Assembly (NCBI GenBank): GCA_003024175.1
Contig: MDYQ01000031.1
Location: forward strand, 62,001 to 126,000
Direction: 5' to 3'
DNA length: 64,000 nucleotides
Source of the DNA: Planoprotostelium fungivorum
Taxonomy: Eukaryota > Evosea > Variosea > Cavosteliida > Cavosteliaceae
This document shows positions 22,347-33,198 of this stretch, piece by piece. The notes under the pieces are model-generated. The model ran no database searches. It had not been told where the DNA came from and was given only the letters and a program-made list of their open reading frames with translations. Each line of letters opens with the position of its first letter. The stretch's first letter is position 1. The position numbers were made by a program, and so were the translations under genes.

Positions 22347-25300
22347 TAAGTCTCCGAGCTGGCCACCGAAATGACCGATATGCGAAACTTTTCCGTGACA
22401 TCGTTTAGAACTTTCATCCACTCGTCTCTCTCTGCCTCCGTCGTCGCAGATATGAAATACGTCCGTTGGACCGTGTGAATCGCAAAACAGTTTGCCTTTC
22501 GATTGGACGTTCCAATTTTAGCACCCTCTAAGCTGACCTGCCCGCACGGCTTCTGGTCCGTCTGCTTCTTAAAATAGCAGACGTAATGAGGCGTACAGAT
22601 GAACCAGCGAGATTTCCAGTTGTGCCGGTTCCCGCCCTGGTCGTGTCAATTGGGACGGCGCGTTGTAGATGAATCCTCCACCTTCTTCAGGAGAAATCCT
22701 TGCTTGAGGATACCCTGGTCTGTGAGGGAGAACAGAGATTGGGACAGTCCCAATTGTGGTGAGCTGTCGGCTGAGACGTCAGCGATCTGTGGTGAATCGT
22801 TGAGCGAGTCCTGGTCCGAGAGAGCGTCGTCCTCGGAATCGTTCTCTCCGTCGTCCAACTATTTGGAATCAGGAAAGTTGGAATCAGGAATTCGGAAATC
22901 CGGACTCACGTGACGCGTCGGAGTTAAATCTGCGTACAAGAACGTGTCGTTGAGGTATCGCTGAGGAAATCAGGCGGGAAGTTTAATTTTTCAATCTTCT
23001 CACGTCGTACAGCTCTTGAAGCTGCGTGGCGTCCACATTCGATGGATCTTGCAGCAGATATTTCACTGCTGCCTCCAGGCCAAAATAATTGGACTTGATC
23101 CTCTCACTCACTTCATTCAGTTTGTTGCCACGTTCTACGGGCAGGATCAAGTGTTTGTTGTCTGTCACGGGTTGAGTCAACGTGATGCATTTGTCATCAT
23201 ATCATGATCAGGACAGATAATTAAGATCATGATGATGATGATGATCGCGATCGTGTATGCTCGATCTCGCTCCATGATGTGACGGATCATGATCATCATC
23301 GATGAGATATTTTCATCGATCGACTCACATCGAAAGTAGTACTCTTCCCACAACACGATGTGAGGTTGTGACGTGGATGGATCGATGAAATCGACGATGT
23401 GACACTCCTTGGGATCACTCATTCCAAACGGTGATTGATAAGATGAATTGACGAATCGATGACTGTTGGCGTGATGATTGATGAACGTCCACAGCGAGTA
23501 CGTGTCTTGGAAGAGCTGGAGGGGTCAGTGAAATTTCCAGGAAAATTCACGGAAAATTTACGGAAATTTCACCGAACTCTGCTCTCTCTCGTGGATGGAA
23601 TTGCAGAGGAAGGTACCGAAGAGTCCACTGTTCACGTGATCCAATATTTCGATGAGATACACCGTGTTGAACTCGAACGCAAACGGAAATTGTCTGACGA
23701 TCTGAAAGACGACGTCCTGATGATGACGTCATCACACGTCATCCCGTACAGTACGTACCATGAACTGGAGAAAAATCGGGGAATATTCCTTGTCTAGCTC
23801 GTAGCTAAGGTGACCGCACCTCTCTGCAAATTTGTGGCCGAAGGATAGCCAATCTTTTTCGATCAAGACTTGAAAGCCTCGTATCGTTCTGAAGTAAGGA
23901 TCCAGCATGAGCTCGGCGAGGGCGGACAATTGGGACGTTCTGTCCCAACCTGTAACGGTCACTTTTCCCGCCCGATTTGGATTTCAAATACCGTCCGAGC
24001 AGTGGATGATGACGCTGTTTCCCTTCTCGACCAACTCTGCGATGCGTCTGGCACCTGAGCCGGTGAGTCATTGAAATTTCATCGTAATTTCCCGGAAGAA
24101 TCGTGGAATATTCACCCTTCAATATCTTTCGAATGAGAGTCAGCCACCCCGTTGATTCAATAGACATCAACCACCCGTGATACTCTTTCCTCTTCTTCAA
24201 AGTCTTCGGTTGACACAGGGCTTGCAGCTGAATTTTCGATGAGTTCTCTCGAATGAGTCACGTGACATACCTTGAGCAGGCTGGATCGTACGACGTGGAT
24301 GTTGTCGATTCCGAGAAATTTCAGCGTCATGTTCTTGTACTGTGCCATGTTCTCATAACCAGACCCTGAATCGAACATTAAAACGCGTCTTCGAATGATT
24401 TATTCTTTTTCTCTCACCTTTCGCTTGGTTTGCCATCGCGTTGACTTTCGGTCTTGCGTCCATTACGTACAGCTTCCCTTGCATCCCCACACCTTTTCGA
24501 CTTGAGTTTTCATGACATTTCCACTCGAAATTTCCACTCGATTTTTCGATTTGAATTTTCCTCTCGAAATTTCGACTCGAAGTGATGACTCACCTATGGC
24601 CTGACACATCGCCTCGTCTTCCACACTTCTCTCGTTCGTGAGGCCCACTCTTGGTTGAGAACACCGAACGATGACACTGTTCAACGCCTTGTTCGGATGT
24701 CTCCACGTCAGGGCGGGAATCCTTCCCAAGGAACGAAAATTGGCCACCTGTTGATGACGTCATCATCGAAATCTCCGCGAAATTTCACTCGAATGTTCTC
24801 ACCTTCTTTACATCCTCGATGGTGACGGATGAAGGTATGACGAGCTGCTCGGGATATGTCTTGCACAACCTGTACTCACAGTTTGCATTTGTAAATTTCC
24901 ACTGTTCGTTGGGTACACCGATGCGTCTGAATTCATCAACGACGCTGTACGCCGTCCATCCATCCTCTTCCGCTTCTAAATCTTCTCTCATGGCTGTGAT
25001 GTTTCAGTGAGATTTCGGTGAGATTTCCGGGAGATTTCGTTCACCTGCGAGGCGTTGACGGACGTCTTCGCTGGGTTCGACGGACATGGCTCTGGTCATC
25101 TACAACGATGAGTTATGACGTGTGATGACGTCATACTTTTTCGATGATATTGCTCCTGCACTCGTCTCTCTGTTGTCTGAACCGGAAGGCAAAGAGTGCG
25201 TTGACTGAGTAAGGAAAAGCCACGTGCATCTGTCCCATGAACTCTTCTACGACCTGAAATTTCACTCAGATTTCGATGCGTAGGGTAAACGGATGATCGG

Positions 25301-26692
25301 GTGAACGGATAAATTCACCTGTGAGTCCGTCTCCCTCGGTGAACCAGGATTCTCCAGGGGAAACGTCAGTCTCAGCCTGCACGCCGTGAGATCGAAATCT
25401 ACGTGACTTTTCACCTCCTTCCGTCCTTGCATTCGATGTTCAATACGTTCATTACGTTTGCGTTACCCGGACGAATTGTGGGCACGGTTTTTTTCATGAA
25501 TTTTGGAAGTTTACTCTTCTGAGCGTTTGATGCATGCTCGTTCACAGCCTCGATCTTTTTATTCATGAGAAGATTAATTTTGTCATGAATTGAAATGTAG
25601 GGAGAGAAGATGGATTTTAAATGATGAGAGGATAAATATGAAGTGAGAGGAATGAGAAAAAAGTGTAAAAATGTAAAAATAAAATTTACCTTTGAAATCT
25701 GGAGGTGCGGTATGACTGCAAATTCCAAATCGTTATCCTATTCTACACTCAATATTGTCGATCTACAATTCCAGACTAAACCCTAAACCCACCGGTACGA
25801 ATCGGACATTGTACACCGTTACCATGGCCGACCCAGTGACGGCGTATTCGATCCCAAATTCGTCCCAATTGTGCATGATCACCCCGTTGACTTTGTGAAT
25901 AATTTTCTCTCCCGTCAAGAACGTGCGTGGTGTGTGGTACCAGTCCGAACACAGTTGGTATGCGTCCGAGATCAGCTGTTCACACTTTTCTGAAAGGACA
26001 TTTCAGCATTCGTTTTTCTCTTTCAAAGCTTGATGATGATGCAAAAAAATAAATTCATCATGTCACAGGAAGGCATCATCATCATCTTGAGATGATGAGA
26101 TGAGAAACTCACCAGCGCTAAATTCTTCCTTCAATTCCTCCTCGTATTCCATCTCCAAGATGGTCTCTCGAACGGGTGTAGCTCTGGTGTGTCTCCTGAT
26201 GGTACCTCTTCCCAGTATATTACTCATGTAGATGTTTAATGATTCGATCCATTTTCTGTGAGCTGTTCAGATGATTGGTCGCACGTGACATCGATATCAG
26301 TGAATTATAGTAGAGGTAGGCTAGGCTCACCCTGCTTCTTCTTCTTTGGTATAGAAGACGTGCTTCTTATCGTAAGCGTTGATGGTGAAGCCTATGACCT
26401 TCCTCTCGATTCCCCTCTCGTGCATCGGTATGATGTTCGAGCATCGATACAAATCTGTCGCGACATTAGGGAAGATGAATCAATCGACTATATCCATTGC
26501 TCAAGTCAAAAATCATCAGAGACTCAGGAAAACGGATCGTCAAGACTCACCGATGAATCCTCCATACTTAGCCTCCGTTTGAGTCTTATACCAGAAGAGT
26601 TTTCCCTCCCGAATCACGATCCACCTCCTTTTTCCCTTGCGATCCAATTCCAACCAACCTTGAATGGTCTGCTCTTGAATCAAGTCCTCCAT
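22346..26692 (-). CDS. Myotubularin-family 3-phosphoinositide phosphatase with PH domains at both ends
   Basis: It dephosphorylates PtdIns3P and PtdIns(3,5)P2 on endosomes. The start at 26692 opens a PH domain ([23 protein letters not shown]). A PH-GRAM region follows (near 25420-26120). The phosphatase core shows [37 protein letters not shown] and the active site [18 protein letters not shown] (near 23940), the full C-x5-R loop with both Asp residues, so it should be active. After [15 protein letters not shown] comes an acidic linker ([17 protein letters not shown]), then a second PH domain ([12 protein letters not shown] joined to [17 protein letters not shown]). The stop at 22346 overlaps AATAAA. 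Many introns carry GAAATTTC words, and two carry the CTACAACG word. The start lies 99 bp from divergent ATP23. Confidence 0.92.
23721..23743. repeat. 23-nt word shared exactly with another gene's intron (50873-50895)
   Basis: It begins TGATGACGTCATCACACGTC and ends ATC. It lies in a myotubularin intron; the identical 23 bases occur in a receptor-kinase intron 27 kb away. It contains the palindrome TGACGTCA. Confidence 0.85.
25776..25790. repeat. Telomere-like (TTTAGGG)2 inside a myotubularin intron
   Basis: The plus strand reads CTAAACCCTAAACCC, two units of the TTTAGGG-type telomere repeat, right at the intron's 5' end on the minus strand. Confidence 0.7.
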
Positions 26693-26791
26693 GGGTACTG
26701 AATGCTAGAAGATGCTATCCTCCGCGTGCTGATGTAACCGACAAAATTTATCTGAGCCGAGATCGGGCCGCATCACATCATTTATCCTGAG
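26693..26791. promoter_or_regulatory. 99-bp divergent promoter between myotubularin and ATP23
   Basis: Start codons at 26692 (minus) and 26792 (plus) face away from each other, so both promoters must share this interval or reach into the genes. Confidence 0.5.
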
Positions 26792-27469
26792 ATGTCGAGT
26801 AAGGAGGCAGAGAACCACGCCAAGTGCGAGACATCTCTGAAGACGAGTATCACAGGTGATATCGATAGTCTATTCTCCAGTTGATCGAATCACATCAGAT
26901 CAGAGAGTTCATACCATTTTGGACGCCATATCGAGGAGCGGATGTTATATTCCACCTGATTTTGTCAAATGCGCGCCCTGCAACACGAACGCCACGGCGG
27001 CCGTCTTCAGCAATCAGAAGGGGGTGGGCACCATATAGACATCATCTGTTTCTGATGCAATCTCAGGTGACCATCTGTGAGAACAACATCTTTGGAAGAA
27101 GAGATCTGGTTGACAGAGCTGTCGCTCACGAACTAATTCACGCCTTTGACTATTGCAGAGCCAACATGCAAATGAGCAACTGCGCCCATTTGGCATGCAG
27201 CGAGGTGAATGAATTCTCGAGATCTGATATTCATATGATCACAGATTCGAGCCGCCAATCTCAGTGGGGATTGTCATTATTCTGTCGAAATCCAAAGACA
27301 CCCACTCAACATCTTCAAATTGAAGAACCAACACAATGAGTGCGTCAGAAGGAGAGCCATCTTATCACTCAAATCGAATCCACTGTGTGGAGAGGATGCA
27401 GAGCAAGCAGTCGATTCGGTGTGGAGGTCTTGTGTCAATGACTATTCACCCTTTGGTTATATCCCATAA
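26792..27469 (+). CDS. ATP23: ATP23-like mitochondrial inner-membrane metalloprotease
   Basis: A zinc protease of the mitochondrial intermembrane space, known in yeast to process ATP synthase subunit 6 and help its assembly. Four exons are joined by introns of about 40-45 nt: MSSKEAENHAKCETSLKTSI, then RVHTILDAISRSGCYIPPDF with VKCAPCN, then VTICENNIFGRRDLVDRAVAHELIHAFDYCRANM, and finally IRAANLSGDCHYSVEIQRHP to the stop at 27469. The HELIH zinc motif, the conserved Cys pairs and the C-terminal FKLKNQHNECVRRRA and DSVWRSCVNDYSPFGYIP segments are all present. The length of about 180 residues is normal for the family. No clear presequence is seen, consistent with Cys-dependent import. Confidence 0.92.
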
Positions 27470-27714
27470 AGTATCGCGTTTAGAATGCAACGAATGACAT
27501 CACGATGGAAGACACCGGCACGTACGTCGTAGAGTATAAATCCATCAAATGTGATAGAGTGGACGCAGATAATGACGTCTTCGAGCACACACGAAACACA
27601 TGCATCACCTTACGTGTCGCATGAGGTCGGCCTCCTGGAAAAGGTTGTTCGACGGAGGAAGATGGAAGAGGCCACACTTCACGTAGACGACATCCACCAT
27701 CAAACGCCGACGAG

Positions 27715-29725
27715 ATGAACGACGTGCATCTTAACCCTTTGGAGTCATGTTCTCTCCTGTTACTCATCATCACACTATTTGGACTTGCCATCTATACTCT
27801 CTATCTGTGGTTGTGGGTGCTGGTGGAAGCATTGAGAGTAAGACAGGTAGTATTTATACTATTTTATTCAGATCAATCCTGATCTGTACAGGCTGGTCTG
27901 GAGGTAAACGTGCTTCAGATGGCCGTATTAAAGAACCCAGATGGAATCTTCCAATCGTGAGTCTACAACGATGTAGATCGACGTCTAACACCCACAGGAG
28001 TGGCACAACTAATCGCACCGTCACCGTGACCCCCGTCATGAAGGGGCACAAATATTTGAACCGCCTCCGGGGCTACCTCATGTGGAGAGTACCTGCTACC
28101 ATGGTGACCGCTCTAACTTTTATTTTATCATGACTGACCGTACCACAGCTGACGTTGGATTTCATCATCGGCTGCATCATCTACGCCACCATCAATGTCG
28201 TCACCGTCATCATCTCTGGCGAGACTGTCATGAGAGGCTCCGCTTCTCTTCTCTCCATCAACTGTTTCTTCTCTTCCGTTTTAGCCATGAGGAACACACC
28301 TCTATACGTTCTCTTTGGGTGGAGTCACGACAGGTTGGCTCATTGGCACAAGGCCATGGGAAGTTGGATGTTTGTACTTTTGGCCACCCATTTGGGTTCT
28401 AGCTTGAGATACATACAGGTGAGACTTGAATCGATCGTATGTTTCGAAGACAAAGTCATGTGGAGTTGACTCACCATCACCAGATGAATTCAAACATCTT
28501 CGATGCATTTCACGTGCCCAGCTACGCCTTTGGCTTCGTATCTCTCATCTCAATGCTACTCCTCGTCATGATCAGACCTTCGATCAGACAGTACGGTCGC
28601 AGCGTCTTGTCCCACCTTCACCGCATGTTCTTCGTATCGTTCGTCGTCTTCGGCTCACTTCATCACCACAAATTTGGTTATTGGGCCATCGGTTGTGGTG
28701 CCGCCTTCATCATCGATCACACCATCCGTCTCGCCATGTGGGCATGGAAGAGGAAGATCATCGACATGAGATTAAGAGGTGGAGGCCTCGATCGTGTCAT
28801 CGCCTTCCGATTCCCCTCCGGTCGGTGGAGGTGGGTTGCCGACGTGTTCATCATGTCGATCGTGATCAGGAATTTCAAGCCGGGAGCCAGAGTCTACGTC
28901 AATATCCCCGGAGTATCGACTTGGAGTTGGAGTCAAGTCCAGATGGTGACTTCTGCTCCCTGCGACTCCCAATGCGAGATCGTCATGAAGGTGAGTGTCC
29001 CACCGATCCTCCATCATCTGACGGGCGTAAGGTACGCACGGACGATGACGAGCATCTGGTGGAGAGGATCATAAAAGGTTACGCTCCGAATCACATTCGC
29101 ATGGAAGGACCTTATGGTAGTATGGGATCCAATTGGAGAGCTTACAGTTACGTGCTGATCATCGCGGAGGGGGAAGATCTGTCGGGCTGCATCAGTTTAT
29201 TACGAGACGCTTTCCCTTATGGAAATCCAGCCGAAGTCACACATAAGAGGTGCTCATTTTCCATCGAATCATCGTGCGATGTCATCTGACCGATTCGTAG
29301 AGTCAGCGAGAAATTATCACCCTGCACAAAGACAGTCCGTCTCGTGTGGAGCGTGAAGAACGTGATGCAATACAAGTGGTTCGAAGAGGAATTGCTTGGC
29401 TGTCACGAGGCCAGCCGCGATGCCATCTGGTCCGATGCTTCCCCCACTTTCGATCCCATCATACACAGCTCAGACCGAGCCAAACTCAATTGTCCGTGGA
29501 TGAGATATGAGACGGTGGACATTCGGTGAGACGATGATGTAGGTGACGTGCGATCTGACACGGACAATCAGAAAGACGTTCGATGATGCGCTGGTGCAAT
29601 GCATGAATCGACCCGTTCTGGTCGTCGTCTGTGGTAATCGCAACCTGATCCGAACGTGTTGGGATAACACAGCGAGGATGAGAAGAATGGGCAAAAAATT
29701 CAACATGGACTACCACATCTTCTAA
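27715..29725 (+). CDS. Ferric reductase / NADPH oxidase-family membrane oxidoreductase
   Basis: A membrane flavocytochrome that passes electrons from NAD(P)H through FAD and two haems across the membrane. The ATG at 27715 opens a first membrane helix (CSLLLLIITLFGLAIYTLYL). After three short introns come helices with candidate haem His residues in SHDRLAHWHKAMGSW, LLATHLG and LSHLHRMFF, FGSLHHHKFGY. Cytosolic parts include VYVNIPGVSTWSW (FAD region), HIRMEGPYGSMG (NADPH region) and RPVLVVVCGN near the C-terminus. The stop at 29725 overlaps AATAAA. Whether it reduces metal or makes superoxide cannot be told. An open frame from 27507 (MEDTGTYVVEYKSIKCD) may be an upstream exon; I could not place its splice. 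The intron at about 27960 holds a CTACAACGATGTAG hairpin. Confidence 0.82.
27962..27977. repeat. Intronic hairpin TCTACA-ACGA-TGTAGA
   Basis: A 6-bp inverted repeat around ACGA, four bases into the intron of the oxidoreductase gene. It is the same loop and stem core as 14845-14862 in an unrelated gene. Confidence 0.85.
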
Positions 29726-29837
29726 ATAAACTGTTATATTTATCAAGTATGTTATATTTATAATGTATGACCCGTTAAAATGGAGTGATAAGTAATCACA
29801 GCGAACATGATGCACACGTGTCGGCGATAGGTGTATA

Positions 29838-30269
29838 TCAATTGAGAAGGTCTTTCCCAATGACTCGCTTCATGTCCTTCTCTTCATGAGGAGTGGAATG
29901 ATGTGTCTCTCACCTCCGCATGATTCTCGACCAATGTAATCTCAACCATCTTTTCCCCCAGGAACGGAGTGATCACGAGACTCAATCCTTCTAATAACTT
30001 GGATTTCGTTTCGAATGTCCTCCCTCCTTTGATGATGCCCACGATGCGGATGATCTTGTCATCGTGCTCACCCGATGTGTATATGTCGGCATCGATGAAT
30101 GCAACTTTCACCACATATGGTGTGGCTCCCGCTATACTGCAGTGGGCTACTGTATGTCATCCTTGAAGATGATTATATCATTCTCACTCTCTGTGAATCC
30201 TTTGGCAATAATAGTCTTATCTTCTCTCGAAAGAGTTCCTGGTGCATGAAATATCTGATAGAAGGGCAT
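29838..30269 (-). CDS. Tautomerase-superfamily enzyme (cis-CaaD / putative oxalocrotonate tautomerase type)
   Basis: A small cytosolic enzyme of about 120 residues. The start at 30269 gives MPFYQIFHAPGTLSREDK, so Pro follows the initiator Met, as needed for the N-terminal proline base of this superfamily. A 38-nt intron joins GFTE to IAHCSIAGATPYVVKVAFID, then IVGIIKGGRTFETKSKLLEG follows. A 34-nt intron near 29890-29920 joins ENHAE to KDMKRVIGKDLLN, stop at 29838. Length and layout fit the fungal cis-3-chloroacrylic-acid-dehalogenase-like group. The natural substrate is unknown for most of these, so I give none. The gene is divergent from the MAP kinase kinase gene, 97 bp between start codons. 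Confidence 0.75.
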
Positions 30270-30366
30270 GAAGATGTTTTGGATGATTTGATGGAGTGTG
30301 CGAGATCTTTTGTGATGTCAGTTTGTCAAAATACAACGAAGGCTGCCTTGGGGCAACAGCATCAGA
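30270..30366. promoter_or_regulatory. 97-bp divergent promoter between tautomerase and MAP kinase kinase genes
   Basis: Start codons at 30269 (minus) and 30367 (plus) leave only this stretch for both promoters, unless untranslated exons lie further out. Confidence 0.4.
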
Positions 30367-31800
30367 TGCAGAAGAAGAATCGACCACCCCCTATCGCCCT
30401 CAAGCCTTCAGAACCTAATCCTTACGTCGTGTGAGTTTCCACCTTCGACATAGTAACTCATTCGAGGCTGACGTCCAAATCAGATCAGAGAGCGGCACAT
30501 TTCGTGAAGGAGACATATCCATCGGCAAGAAAGGATTACTTGTGGCTGGTCAGTCACCTCAGATCACTAATGATACGAAAAATTTGGACTCTGAAGCGGC
30601 CAACAGACCCACTTTCTCCATAGGAAGTTCTCCGCTAGAACTGAACGACCTGGAGTTCCTGCCAGGAAAGGAAGGTGTCTTAGGTTCTGGTAGCTCAGGT
30701 CTGGTCAAGTTGGCACGTCACAAACCTTCTGGTACAAAGATGATTGCATCTGTGATGACTGATGTGAACAGGTGCCACCCTTGCCATCAAGATCATACAA
30801 TTAGACGTCGAAGAGAATGTCAGGAAACAGATCATCTTGGAGTTGAAGACATTACACAGAACGCAATGCGAATACGTGGTGGCATTTTATGATGCTTTCT
30901 TCAACGACGGAAACATCTACGTGGCTTTAGAATACATGGAAGCTGGCAGTCTGTCGACCGTGATGGAGAAGTCTGGATCCATCCCTGAGGAGGTCATCGC
31001 AAGGATCGCGTACCAGGTACGACGTGGTGCCGTGACGTCCAGAAGAACTGACAAAGAAGGTGTTATCCGGGCTCATCTACCTGCATCGAAAGCTGCACCT
31101 CATCCATAGAGACATCAAACCTTGTGAGAAGACTATGACACAGGGTGATCTGAACTATCGCAGGCAATCTTCTCATCAATGCGAGAGGTGAGGTCAAGAT
31201 CAGTGATTTCGGCGTGAGCGGTCAGTTGGCCCACACTCTGTCTCAGAAACAGTCTTGGGTGGGAACGGTGAGAGTCTTCAACACATCATCATCTTGACTC
31301 TGATTAGGTGACCTATATGTCGGTAAGTTTAGAAGCAAACACCTTCTGTCCTCATGATGACCGTTGTTCCACGTGTGATTCAGAGCGATGGCGACTGACC
31401 TTCACACAGCCAGAGAGGATATCAGGAGCAGCCTACTCCTACGATTCAGACATTTGGAGTATGGGATTAACCTTAGTCGAATGTGCTTTGGGCCGATTTC
31501 CATACAAGGAGGAACGATCCGACCGAGCGAGGGCCTCGGCCTTGGGGTTCTGGGAGCTGATGGAGTACATCGTCAAACAGCCTCCACCCACCTTAGATCC
31601 TCACCGATTCAGTCAACCCTTCTGCTCGTTCATCGATCGATGGTGAGATCACATCACATCGTCAGATACTCACTCGATCAAGTTTACAGAAGAGCCCGGA
31701 AGAAAGACCCTCCGCTTCGGAGTTGATCAGAGACCCTTGGATTGTACAAAATATGAAAAGCAACGTAAATCTAGCTCAGTGGTTAAGCCATTGGAGATAA
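30367..31800 (+). CDS. MAP kinase kinase (MEK-like dual-specificity kinase)
   Basis: It phosphorylates the Thr-x-Tyr loop of a MAP kinase. The ATG at 30367 gives [20 protein letters not shown], a typical short MEK N-terminus with basic/proline docking character. After an intron come [18 protein letters not shown] and the kinase domain: [22 protein letters not shown] with the ATP-binding Lys, LIHRDIKP split by an intron from [23 protein letters not shown], and the activation loop [11 protein letters not shown]. That S-x3-S spacing matches the MEK phosphorylation sites. YMSPERISG and [17 protein letters not shown] follow. The Pro-rich insert usual in animal MEKs is short. It ends LAQWLSHWR at 31800. 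The closest known counterpart would be Dictyostelium mekA; that is inference. Confidence 0.9.
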
Positions 31801-32081
31801 AGAGGGTGCTGCCAGATCTTCTTCCATCTGTCGTTACGATCCCCTGAAAATAGACCGTTTACGAAGGTAGCACCGGCATCGTGTGGTATGAATGTGGCTA
31901 CAGCTGCGAGAGGCATACAGTCTCTGCTGTCTATAGAATTCAGAGGATCATCCAGGGGGAAGAGCTTGTGGGGTGCACAGATTGGTTCCAGAGTCACATC
32001 TGCATTTTCATCGGGCTGATTCTCCGCTAAAATTAGAATTCCGACCTTCTTAAAAGAAGGAAGCCGAGTTGCTCAGAAGAC

Positions 32082-33079
32082 ATGGGCTGCGGAGCGAGCA
32101 CGGGCACAGGCGCCATATTGGACAAGCCTAGAATCAGTTCACAGGGAAAACGTCTCATTAGAGAGCTGGAGAGGGAGACAAGCTGTGAGCATCACACCCA
32201 CACCGCACACCATTGACGTCTATAGATTCCGTCGATGAACTAGAGAGAATGTGGACAGAGATGACCAATTTAGCCGAAGATGGCCGATGCAACGAGAGGT
32301 GACAACGGACGCGAGCACCTGCGTGTTAATTTCAGTAGGTTGACGTACTCTTTCTTGATGAAGCACAAGTTTGGAGCAAAGCTCATTGACATGATCTTAG
32401 ACAAAGAGAAGATGGATAAATCGGTAAGCATTTCTACGAGAGATGCGTTCACTGACGATAACAGAAAATCAAAAACAAAGACGCATCGAATGGACACGGC
32501 AATCTGACCACCCGAAGTGATTCGCCGGCAGATGTCGCCTGGCTATTTCCTGTCTTGATTCACATCATGAACACACTCCGAAAAGGAAGCATCGCCGACC
32601 AGCTGGGATGTGAGCTTCCTCGAGTCACGCCGCACAGTGTCTAAACTTCATAAGGGTATTTTGCACTCTTCGATGTCAACGACGACGGAGAGATGGATCC
32701 GGGAGAGTTGAGTAATCTAGTTAAAGTGCTTCTGGAGAACAATCCCACCATGTCTGAGATCATCACATCCGATCTTGCAATCAACCGCCTCGTGGGCGAG
32801 ATCTTCCAAGAAGCTGATGACGACGGTGATGGAAAGACAACGTCTAACTTTCCGCTGACCCATGCGAAGGTAACGGAGTCTTATCATTGAAAGAGTTCTT
32901 GGCGCATTCAAAGTTTATCACAAAAAAGATCCTCTTGCAGAACACTTCGTTCAACGACAGGTGTGAACTCTATCTCGTATCGCAGTCACCGCTCATCACC
33001 TCTCAGAACCTCTCGCATCATGAAAAAGATGCACGGTGAAGGATATTCAAAGTTCACCAAATCAAGAGACCTAATTTAA
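32082..33079 (+). CDS. N-myristoylated EF-hand calcium-binding protein
   Basis: A probable membrane-tethered calcium sensor. The ATG at 32082 gives MGCGASTGTGAILDKPR: Gly2 with Ser6 is a strong N-myristoylation signal and Cys3 a likely palmitoylation site. Introns at about 32184-32225, 32423-32463, 32610-32655, 32840-32880 and 32960-33007 connect helical exons. EF-hand loops are DVNDDGEMDPGE and, across a splice, ADDDGDGKLSLKE; both have the expected acidic positions and the final Glu. The C-terminus is basic (RIMKKMHGEGYSKFTKSRD) and stops at 33079. Domain order resembles recoverin-like or calcineurin-B-like sensors, but the long N-terminal half (about 130 residues) is not familiar. Confidence 0.7.
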
Positions 33080-33198
33080 TGTTTTGACAATGTACATGTA
33101 CGACGGAAGAGAGCGAGTGCAGAGGTTCTGGTTTGTGACGACCAGCTCGCGAAGTGAAGAGAAGATAATCGAGATAAAAAAAAGCTGTATCTGGTGTT

